DNA of 64,000 bases from Antedon mediterranea (taxonomy: Eukaryota > Echinodermata > Crinoidea > Comatulida > Antedonidae), in contig NC_092673.1 of assembly GCF_964355755.1 (NCBI RefSeq), positions 12,593,001-12,657,000 on the forward strand. Direction: 5' to 3'. Within the stretch, counting starts at the first letter, position 1; every line of letters starts with the position of its first letter. The notes under the pieces are model-generated. The model was not told the origin of the DNA and made no database searches. It saw only the letters and a list, made by a program, of their open reading frames with translations. Position numbers and translations under genes: made by a program. This document shows, one piece after another, positions 23,158-32,306 of the stretch.

Positions 23158-24171
23158 ACAGTTTTCCTTACCTGTTAAAATAAAAAAAGTAATAAATCAT
23201 TAGATAAAGATAGTACTTTACAGTTATGAACTAGACTAATCGCTTTAACATTTTGTTAAAAAACATTTCTTATTGTTTACAAAACAAAAACACCGTTTTT
23301 ATATTAGCGTGCACTATTAAGAAAAAATCAATCAAATATCTTGCCATACCATATAAAGTTGTAAACAAACAGCTCAACTTCTGCAAAAGTATATTCACTG
23401 AAGCTAATTCTTCCTGTGTTATTTCTTCTCTTAATAAAGTGTAGATTGAAACAGAAAGCATCATGAAATGAACGTAATACTCCGAAGGCAACATTCCTTT
23501 AAGCACAAAACAGGAGTAGTACAGCAGGAAGACTCTGTATTCATAGAAGCTGTTTAAAAAAAAATATCACAGTACAGTAATTTGGCCAATAAAATTGTTT
23601 ACCTTTGTGCGTAATAGTAGTGCTAGTAGTAATACACCATTTTGCCACAGATCTGATATTGTTAATATTAGTAATTTCTGGTTTTATTCTTAGTTTTGTT
23701 TAGATGGGCATTTTGCAGACTTATTGTATCTTATAAAATGAGGCAACTGTTCACATTTGATAAATTTTCAGGTTTATTTTAATTGTATACCAGGTAGCAA
23801 GATACCCTCGTAAACAACTTACTGAAAACAGTAACTAAAAAACACGGAAAAATAGAACCTACATAACAAATGTGTTGTGTAAATTATATAGAATTATCCC
23901 TATGTTTTGGAATATTATCTCATATTCGCATATCTCATCAACAAGTTAAAGTGTATTTATATTTTGTTATTTATTATATTATTTTAAAACAAGTATAATT
24001 ATTATTTATTCAAAAACAACAAAAAACATTTTATTCCCACTAAAGACCATTTCATGAGGTACCGGTAACCTCAGCCATGGTGCATTTATACACAAAGTAC
24101 CTTTCAGTGGTTAGATAAAATGTTTATAGGGACAAACGAATATGCTAGTTAGCAATACAGTATAACTTCTC
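23158..24171. other. No recognised gene
   Basis: Only short frames. A small near-palindrome, GAGGTACCGGTAACCTC, lies at about 24056-24072. Confidence 0.45.
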
Positions 24172-24265
24172 TAAAGCTATGTCTACATCATCAAAATTTA
24201 TCAAAAAAGTATCAAATAAAATTTGATGAACTTTGATGAAACGTAATTAACAAATCTGATTGGTT
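24172..24265 (+). mobile_element. Transposon-end-like motif, pair of the one at 31910-31930
   Basis: AAAGCTATGTCTACATCATCAAA starts here in the plus sense; the 20-base core GCTATGTCTACATCATCAAA matches, with one change, the reverse complement of 31908-31927. Both are followed inward by AT-rich DNA with TTTGATGA words and a GATTGGT motif. The layout suggests two copies of a hAT-like or MITE-like terminal sequence, but I could not find the second end of either copy. Confidence 0.4.
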
Positions 24266-24804
24266 GGTATGACTGTGGTAGGAGACTGCATACAAATGAA
24301 ATCACAGACAGGTTTTTTACTTCATTCGATACATATAATTTATTATCTGGAACATCAAGTCACATTCATACATACAGATGTTCAATATAGTTACGACAGT
24401 ATCTGGATCATTTCACATTCATATATACAGATGTTCACTAATCAGCGTATACGAAGATTTAAGCACAAAACAACAATGTACAGGATTACAAATTCAGTCA
24501 AACCCAAACCAAAAACCCCTTGAGTCATCTGTCAAATAAATGGAAGTTCACCGGCTCCGAGCAAACCAATCTTAAATTCTTCATATCATATCTATCCATA
24601 AACCTATTACAATATCATAAAAGAATTCATCATTATTTACCTTATACAGTAGGAAAATAACACTATCAATTACAAGAACGGCAACATTCCGCCGCCATGT
24701 TCTGTAACTAGCATACCTACAGTATGCACACACGTGTGAATGACCATACATCATAATAACCATAATAAACCACATATAATTTGTGGTACACCACGTAGGC
24801 CTAT

Positions 24805-24946
24805 TAGTCTGGTAGTTGAAGGGTTGAACCGGGAAAAAAATGGTACAAAGCAAATTTTTACATCGTTGGAAGCGCAATTTTATGGAGAATAACATATCCA
24901 AAATCGACAAAAATCCAACTTGGGGAAAATTTTTTAGACGCGTTTT
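24805..24946 (+). repeat. Left terminal inverted repeat of the 3.0-kb transposon
   Basis: It begins TAGTCTGGTAGTTGAA and ends near TTTTAGACGCGTTTT. It pairs with 27672-27824, with scattered substitutions such as GTTGGAAG versus ATTAGAAG. Confidence 0.85.
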
Positions 24947-25370
24947 ATTTTTATTTTGTCAATTTACTTAAAAAACCACTCTTACAGTCATTATAATCGT
25001 ATATCTTGGAAACCGCTAACTGTAGAGTCTTTAATTTGGTCTCTAATTGTTTGTTATGTACATATTTCTATTTGCTCTTACGAAATTCTTTGTCAAAAAA
25101 TGGCGGGAAAGTTTATTTCTTGACATCTTGACCTTTGACCTCATATTTCGATATCTCAATAAATACTGAGTGTACAAATTTAAAATTGGTCTTAAATTGT
25201 TCGTAAAGTGAACATTTCTATTCATGCTAATGACAAGTTTTTAAAATAAACGACATTAAAGAGGTCATTTTGAAACCATAAACTTGTATAATAACAATAT
25301 AGATGGAAGATGGAACATTTTGAAATAAAATCGACTTAATTATAAAATTAGGCCATACCATTCTTTTTCA

Positions 25371-26789
25371 CTATTTTTCATCTGATTCATCAACAACCAA
25401 TTCCTCTGAATTTTTGCAACTGTCCCCTCTGCAATCTCCACATGATGTTACGCATTTCAGTCCATTTTTACGACATGAACATAAATTTGTACCACATGGG
25501 TTGTTGGATGATAATTTGCACTTGCAACGAACAAACTTTAGTAAAGTGTCTGGTGTTGCAGCAGAATCTGACATGATTGGAGTTAGATGGGTTCCTTCGC
25601 ATTTCCAACCCCATTGTAAAGGGTCCAAGTCAATATTTAGTTTTGACCACACAAGTATCTGTAAATGTACCCGCAGACTATGGAAATATGCTGCTCTCTC
25701 TCAGTAGGTGGAAGTTTTTGAGGCTCAATAGATGATTTTGATGCTACCATATCCATAAATTTAACATACCGTAAGTTGTTTAAAGATTCACAGTTTTTGC
25801 CACCGTAGATTATTTTGAATACTTCAAGTCCAGCTTTTCCAATATCTTCTGCTGTTGCACTCTCATCACTAATTGACTTGGATAACTGTTCCTTGGAACT
25901 ACGAATTTTCTTCAGAAGATTAGTTTTTCCTTGGCCAAATATGGCAGATGTCGTATCGCAGCCACTCCAAGCATGAGCGAATGACAAATGTGATGTTACA
26001 TCATTGCCAGTATTCTTAACAAGATCACAACTTTTTTACAACTTTAGCTCTTTATTATATGACTGTTTCGCTTCAGTATATATCTGCCATAGTTGGGTTA
26101 AAGTGGTACAGTACATCAGCAACACAAGCACGTCTGTGTCATCGGCTACGACATCAACAGTTTGCCCTTGCCGTGCGTACTCTAGAGCAAATGAAACAAT
26201 CATTGTATCAGCATTTCCGGTACTTGTATGAACTACATGCCCATCTTTTTTGAGGTAGCAGCTTAACAATTCAATTAATTGACATTTATTTTTCTCATTC
26301 GATAGAAATAAGTGCTGATTACGATGTGCTTGCATTAATTCATTCAGTTGAATATCGGCGGATGTTCTTCCAACACGCCTTTGATGCTCATGGTCTTTTA
26401 TTGATGGTCCCTTTTCATAACACAATGCATGAATCTCTTTTTATGAAATTTTTTACGAACATAACTCACATACTGCATGGCTATATCTTTATATGTTGCC
26501 CCTTTTGCCCATTTAACTCTGTGTAAGAGCTCCTCCATCTAAAACATACATTGTATGTTGGTTTCGTGTAAGTGATTGTGTTCTGCTTCAGTTCTGATGG
26601 AATCAAATATTTCAAAAAAGTTTGTAAATGACGTGGTATCCACATTTTTCCTCGTTCAATATTGCCGATGTCTTCATTCATGGGATATGATTCAGTGTTG
26701 TACTTGCTTTCTCTTATTTCTGCTCGTAAGATAGTTGCTGCAGTACATACAATTCGCTCTGATTCATCTTCAATGTTTTGTTTTCTCAT
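25371..26789 (-). pseudogene. XPG/FEN-like (PIN-fold) transposon protein with Cys-rich C-terminus, frameshifted
   Basis: Four minus-strand frames line up as one protein. 26481-26789 gives MWIPRHLQTFLKYLIPSELK. 26036-26425 gives EKGPSIKDHEHQRRVGR, then GNADTMIVSFALEYARQG and VDVVADDTDVLVLLMYC. 25637-25987 gives HAWSGCDTTSAIFGQGKTN, then LRYVKFMDMVASKSSIEPQK and LPPTERE. 25371-25652 gives DPLQWGWKCEGTHLTPIM and a Cys-rich tail (VRCKCKL, CSCRKNGLKC, CGDCRGDSC). The Asp-rich DxDxL and DDTDxLVLL strands are the acidic core of XPG/FEN nucleases, and SGCDTTS sits where the helix-hairpin-helix lies. At least two frameshifts and stops inactivate it. It lies inside the TIR-bounded element and is presumably its accessory nuclease gene; the transposase itself is not recognised. 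Confidence 0.8.
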
Positions 26790-27671
26790 TTCTTATGAAC
26801 TAATACTTTACCAATTGGTGTGGACTTGGCACATTCAGTTAAATAATTTAATCTAAATGTCCACGGTTTTTACTGAACCCAATCATGGTGAGAATTCCCT
26901 TTCTTGTTACATTGACTGGCACAACATCATACTCATACCAAGTGTACATATCACACAATGGTCTTCATATACATATATATTAGTCCATCTTTGACTTTTG
27001 TATTGATATCAAAAGTTATTCTCACTGTAGACCTATGATGTGTCTGATCTTTTAGGCTCTACCAATATTTAAATGTAGCTTAACTAGACATTTTACACAA
27101 ATTATATATATAAAGTATATAACTTAAACTGCTAATTAGATATTAATAAATAATATTATTCATAAGATTTTGTTTAATACCTAACTTTCATAAAAAACAA
27201 TGCTCAAAAAAGTTTTTCAGAAAATGAATAATTTAAAAAACGTAAATGTATATTAACTTTTCTGATTGGACTAATAGATGAAGTTTGCATACAAAATACT
27301 AAATACACCAATCAGAATTAAGCTTACATTGCTAGCTAGGCAATGCCCTTAGGTTAAATCAAGGTCACATATTTACACTGTGTGTGATGATTGTGTGGTA
27401 AATCAGATTTCTTATTTAACTTTGTAAGTAGGCTATAACTACAAAACTGAACACAAAATGTTTGAAGATTGGTAAACAAATAATCATGTTATTTAATATT
27501 TGTAGACATTTTAGGCAATGTACAATATAGTAAATAATTTGAGTAAAACTAAGCTACTTGATACTCTAGGCCTAGGGCTAGGCCTAGTCACTGACTGTGC
27601 TAGATAGGCCTGGCCTGGCAATGCATTTCAGGTCCCTGTGCTAATTACTAGGCCCGTAAAGGAGGCAGTAG

Positions 27672-27824
27672 AAAAACGTATCTAAAATGTTTTCCCCAAG
27701 CTGGATTTTTGTCGATTTTGGATATGTTGTTCTCCATAAAATTGCGCTTCTAATGATGTAAAAATTTGCTTTGTACCATTTTTTTCCGGGTAGGGTCTAT
27801 ATTTTTGGTTCAACTACCAGACTA
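27672..27824 (-). repeat. Right terminal inverted repeat of the 3.0-kb transposon
   Basis: It is the inverse partner of 24805-24946. It ends CTTCAACTACCAGACTA-type on the plus strand, followed by TAT. Confidence 0.85.
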
Positions 27825-27837
27825 TATATTAGTTCTG

Positions 27838-27890
27838 AAAAGAACTGTTGAGTTGCTTGACGTTTCGATTTAGGCCTACTCCAAAGTCAA
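27838..27890 (-). ncRNA. Degenerate hammerhead-like core (motif 2)
   Basis: On the minus strand it reads CTTTGA, an imperfect stem (TTTGG / CCTAAA), TCGAAACGTC, then AAGCAACTCAACAG. This follows the same pattern as the cores at 1637, 36003 and 62150: a TGA-type box, a hairpin, then GAAACGTC. The catalytic CUGANGA box is not intact, so activity is not expected. It starts 14 bp outside the TIR of the 3.0-kb transposon. Confidence 0.3.
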
Positions 27891-28965
27891 AGTCTCCAAA
27901 GCTATTCCATCAGAGAAGGGTATGTTCTGTATGTGGTTCTGTATGCTATTTGTTAATAATGTACAAAAAATGAAATGAAAAATCATATTAATTATCGGTA
28001 TGTACGGAGGAAGCTCGAACAAGACGAAGCGCAAAACAAATAAAAGCGCAGCGCGAAACATCTGAAATGATATACAATTTCTCAAAACATAAAAACACAG
28101 AATATATTATATTAATATAACTTTTTAATATTTCCAAAGGCTCGGACAAGGAAGAAGGGCCTTAAAAAACTGAATTGCTATATGTTAGACCACATTTCCA
28201 TAACTTTTCAAAACTCATCGAATCCTCTGCTAGTAGGCCTAATTAATATAGGGGCGTAACGCCAAATCATTAGAGAAAAAAAAACATGGCATGAAGATGT
28301 AATTAATCAAACAACGGCCAAAGAATACCAACAATTTTAATTTAGGTTTCGATTCGTAATTACTAATGTGGTGGACTAAGCCTAGTTTGAAACTATAGTG
28401 ACCATTTATTTTAGAAAGAAAGATAGACAAATTTGTTTCCATCTCCATGTTATTGTTAATACCAAGGCACTTTTCAATTAAAAATTCTGGCCTAGTATTC
28501 TTGCAAGGTCGTCACAGCTCCAGTTACAAAGGGCCCGTTCGGACGGGGCTGAAACTACCGTGTACTTCCAACTGTGAGGTCGCGTGTAGCAATTAACTTA
28601 CGCCTCTGGCTATAAAAAATTAGAAAACCATCTGGACGAAAAATCCACCAACTTTACTGGTTATTTCAATCCCATTCCAATTACACGCTGCCTCGGGGTA
28701 TAATTAATCAAGCGTTAACGGGGTCATGTCAAATCGCGACCTCAAATAAGCTTTCTGATTGTTTAGCAATTATTGTTTAAAATGTTCTTTTTCGTTAATG
28801 CGAATGTATATCTATTGTTTTGTAAAATCATATATAAATAATCAACTCGTTGGTTTTTTCCGGTGACCTGAACTTGCGAATCGGTGGCTTATAATGTACA
28901 TGTATTGTAACGGCAGGGAGTTCTGTATTGTGGTAGCCTGGTGTCTGTGAATTACCACATCAACC
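27891..28965. other. No recognised gene
   Basis: Only short frames. The patch 28500-28740 is less AT-rich but has no coding motif. Confidence 0.45.
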
Positions 28966-29315
28966 GTTCGGCTCGCACGATAAGAGGGGTACAGTGCGTG
29001 TTAAATGGAATTTTTACAACAATAGTTCGGCTCGCACGATGAATACACTTGGTGATTTTTACAAGAGGGGTACAGTGCGTGTACATTAAATGGAATTTTC
29101 ACAACAATAGTTCGGCGGCTCGCACGATAAATACACGTGGTGATTTTTACAAGAGGGGTACAGTGCGTGTACATTAAATGGAATTTTCACAACAATAGTT
29201 CGGCTCGCGCGATAAATACACGTGGTGATTTTTACAAGAGGAGTACAGTGCGTGTACAGTACATTAAATGGAATTTCCACAACAATAGTTCGGCTCGCAC
29301 GATAAATACACGTGG
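28966..29315. repeat. 85-90-bp degenerate tandem repeat, ~4.5 copies
   Basis: The motif GTTCGGCTCGCACGAT recurs at 28966, 29025, 29110, 29198 and 29288. It is separated by AATACACGTGGTGATTTTTA and AGAGGGGTACAGTGCGTGTA, then CATTAAATGGAATTTTCACA. The first interval is 59 bp because the CACGTGGTGATTTT part is missing there. The others vary by small insertions (GGC at 29116, GTACA near 29259). Confidence 0.95.
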
Positions 29316-30042
29316 TCAACAAACAACATACGTTATCAGGATTTTCGATCATTATTTATTTAAAAAGTAAATTGTATTCGATGTATTATAAATATATAGG
29401 TCTGGTTGTCGATTGAAAAATAATAATTGAAGGATTCGCGCGCGAAACGACATGCAATATCCAGTTGAATTTGTCAACACGCCATGTCAATTGATATGGG
29501 TCGACGCACAGAGGGCGCTTTTTGACCTAAGAATTCCGATCTTAATTGGTTTCGTGTCAGCTTACCGGTACTTTGTTTATTCGTACGAACGTCGTATGGG
29601 TTTTACCCCAAGGGTAAAAACCAAATAAACGTGTATTTCAATCGCCGTACGAACACGGTCAATGGTACAGATGATGTTGATTTTCTTGGAGTAACATGAT
29701 CTGCCAAGAAGGATAGGCTAGTAAAAAAGGGCCATCTTGATGAGTAGCAATTTAACAACCCACTCCCACTAGTCTTGCTTTCTTTCTCTTTTCTTTTTTC
29801 ACACCGATAATATGTCCGCAGTGCGTTGATTTTGTTTTTTACTTCAGTTTCTGTGAATAAAAAAATGTAAGAAATGTGGTAAATATGATGTTATAGTAGG
29901 TCTCATTTATTTATATATTAGCCTAATTATTAATCATTAATATTCACATTCATATATTTTCCTTCATACAGTACATACATACTACTAATTAAACGTTTAA
30001 TAAACAGGGAATAAACATATGGTCTAACCTAGATAATAAAGT
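29316..30042. other. No recognised gene
   Basis: Nothing beyond AT-rich DNA and a CGTACGAAC-type inverted pair around 29583-29652 (ATTCGTACGAACGTCGTA; CGCCGTACGAACACG). Confidence 0.4.
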
Positions 30043-30677
30043 TAAAGCCCCATTCCCTACGTTTTTTAGATCTAATTTAAGATCACAAACTATATTTAAT
30101 GTAAAAATAATACTATATGGTCCTATTGCGATAACTGTTTTCGTCTTTAAACGGTTAAAAATGTGAAAAATAAATCGATTTTAATAATTATAGCGGCCCG
30201 CTATAAATCCCAAAATGCATTGCGCGCGGATTGATATTTTTGTTTTTCACCTGTAATTCGCCCACTTTTCGATCGATCGTGAAGCCAAAACAAATGGAAG
30301 ACTCCTAACTTTTCAGCGAAAATACCGGGTGTTCCCCAATTTGTATCAACGGAGTCTGGCAAAAATAGAAAGACAATTAATGCAGCAACAATACAACGTC
30401 AGGCTAGGTATATAGCTAGCGTACGATGTTCGTACGTTACCGATGTTTACCAGCTAGGCCTACAAAACTAAGCCTAGCTAGGCTAGGCCTGAGACCGTCC
30501 ACGATAGTTCGATCGCCGCGAGCTACTTAGGTAGTGCATTGTTTCTCACTTTTTATCATAATTTACCATAAAACGTACATTTAAGACAAGGAATGACATG
30601 GTTTAATGTTTTTAAAGTGATATATATGTATTATTTTCCAAAAAACGTCCAAAATTGCAGGGAAGGGGTCTTTAATT
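30043..30677. mobile_element. ~630-bp MITE with TTAA flanks
   Basis: The left end reads TTAA then AGCCCCATTCCCTACG. The right end, reverse-complemented, reads TTAA then AGACCCCTTCCCTGC. TTAA therefore flanks both ends, as in piggyBac-type targeting; a TAA duplication is also possible. TIRs are short and imperfect. Part of its left interior (30063-30185, starting TTTTAGATCTAATTTAAG) recurs at 58818-58928. The interior has no ORF. Confidence 0.55.
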
Positions 30678-31488
30678 AAAACATAGGCCCTAAGTCCTTA
30701 CATGCTAATAATACATGCTAATAATAATTAATAGGCCCATAGTATATACTAACTAGTAACTAGGCTACTTTCTTAGGCCTAAAAAAGAGGCCTACTCTAG
30801 CCTAGTCTAGTAGTTATTAGAGTGAGTAGTAGTTTAGAAGTAGGAGTAGTAGTTCTTATAATAATTAAATTAGGCCTAGCCTAGTATAATAAATAGCTAT
30901 AAATATTATTCACTCGTATAATCATTCCTAGGCCTACCCTATCTAGCTAGGCCTAGGCTAGCCCTAGTAGACCCTAAGCCTACAGTACTATAGCCTAGTC
31001 TAGGCCCTACCGCCGTATTTCCCCTTGTTAAAGAGAGTATCTAACGCGGGGAATACTATCTCTGTAAGTAGAGCCTAGCCTACTAATACTAGGCCTAGCC
31101 TAGTTGGATTCATGGTGAAAAAAAAATTCACTCTAGGCCTAGCCTAGGCCTATTTCTCCTGATCAGATTAGGCTAGGCCTAGTTGGCGAATGGTCCTGGA
31201 GGAATTATTTTAAAATATTTTGAAATAATTCCTCCATGCATGGTACAGTAATACAGTAGGCTAGGCCTAGGCTAGAGAGTATATAGATAGGCCTAGCTAG
31301 TATTCCGCGTGTGGTGTAGCTTGCGAGAGGAGGCAATGCGATGCTTTACCACCGCCGGAAGAATAAATTGATATGCAAGGTCGCAGGTCGAACGTCAAGG
31401 GTGGCTGACCTATTTATGGGTCGTCGCGGGGCGGAGCGTACTCTTAGGGACGTACGTGTACTTAGTTACGTACGTAATGTATCGAGAG
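30678..31488. repeat. AGGCCT/TAGGCCTAG-rich DNA
   Basis: From 30720 to 31300 the sequence is packed with the palindrome AGGCCT and its extension CTAGGCCTAG, in both orientations by definition. Smaller patches occur at 8470-8530, 13070-13215, 27560-27650, 57010-57190 and 59515-59640. The motifs are not at constant spacing, so this is not a satellite. There is also a 15-bp perfect inverted pair around 31197-31235 (AGGAATTATTT / AAATAATTCCT). Confidence 0.7.
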
Positions 31489-31722
31489 CTAGGGGCTAAG
31501 CCTACTATGCGCTATCTGTATATGACTAAATAAAATAGTGTTTACCAGGCATTTCCAGATCAAATTGTTTTCCAATTTGTTAGACAGCTTGCTGTCGTTT
31601 GACCCTATCATGGTAGGCCCTGCATTTGGTATTCCACAAACAGGGGAACCAAATAGCAAGGAAATAAACTTTTCATTTTCTTCGGTTGAAAATCGTCGCG
31701 AAGACATTTTTTCAAGAAACAA
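31489..31722 (-). CDS. Myb/SANT-like DNA-binding N-terminus, possible first exon
   Basis: The frame encodes MSSRRFSTEENEKFISLLFG (ATG at about 31707), then SNKLENNLIWKCL. The RFSxEExxxFIxLL helix, and the NK-x-x-NxxWK segment after a spacer, match the Myb_DNA-bind_5 layout used by transposon-encoded and host trihelix proteins. The coding signal ends at WKCL|GTAAAC, a possible splice donor near 31550. The spacer (SPVCGIPNAGPTMIGSN) is longer and more Gly/Pro-rich than usual, so part may be degenerate. No second exon was recognised. It lies downstream, on the same strand, of the CACTA-like transposase remnant, and may belong to a Harbinger-type element or be a host exon. Confidence 0.4.
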   Translation of the reverse strand: MFLEKMSSRRFSTEENEKFISLLFGSPVCGIPNAGPTMIGSNDSKLSNKLENNLIWKCLVNTILFSHIQIAHSRLSP

Positions 31723-31751
31723 AAATACGGAGAGAGCGAGCTCGATTTAAT

Positions 31752-31930
31752 AAATTTGATCAAAAAAATAACACACTGTGATTGGTCAATATAAAAATTT
31801 GACAACTTTTTGATAGACTACATTTTTTTTATACAATTTGATGATGTGTGATATGATGTCATCATATCCATATATGGGGGACATCAAATTTTTTGTCACA
31901 TAAAGTTTGATGATGTAGACAGAGCTTAAG
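31752..31930 (-). mobile_element. Terminal sequence of a MITE or hAT-like element
   Basis: Read on the minus strand it starts TTAAGCTCTGTCTACATCAT and runs through several TTTGATG and CATCAAA words. The start matches 24172-24195 with one or two differences. The opposite end is not found, so size and class are open. Confidence 0.4.
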
Positions 31931-32306
31931 CCTATTGTTACAAAGTAGCATACCATAATAATTCCTATTTTAATGACAATTTCTTTCATGTCAACAAATA
32001 CTTGTAAGTTTACATAATACAATTGTTCATAGATTACATCGTTTAGTCGCATTGGAATAGGATTTAAGTTATTAGTATTATTTAAATTGCTCTTCTAATA
32101 TATTTCTTCATGTTTATAATATTATTGTATTGATCTAATTCAAGCCAAGCAAACAGATAACTTATTTAAATTGTACTGTAACGCAAATTGAATTCCATAT
32201 CATTAATTATGTCCAATTATTACTATAAATTAAAATCATAATCTAGAATTACAGTAATAAAAATGTTTTGGTTTATTTCTTTCAATCAAAAAAGTTTTAA
32301 ACATAC

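Larger units (their letters stand above)
24805..27824. mobile_element. 3.0-kb DNA transposon with ~140-bp TIRs, XPG-like gene inside (AcademX-like)
   Basis: The left arm (24805 to about 24946) and the reverse complement of the right arm (about 27672 to 27824) are alike over roughly 140 bp. Both begin TAGTCTGGTAGTTGAA. Both continue through CCGGGAAAAAAATGGTAC or CCGGAAAAAAATGGTAC, AAAGCAAATTTTTACATC, GCGCAATTTTATGGAGAA, and CCAAAATCGACAAAAATCCA. The outer segment differs by a 10-15-bp indel. Each end is flanked by TAT, consistent with a 3-bp target duplication. The only coding content recognised is the broken XPG/FEN-like gene at 25371-26789. From family knowledge, the Academ superfamily has a branch with an XPG nuclease and 3-4-bp target duplications, so an AcademX-like assignment fits. 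It is inference. Confidence 0.8.

Noticed and set aside
29086-29370. ORFs on both strands with internal repeats
   Set aside because: They follow the 85-90-bp tandem repeat and have no independent support.
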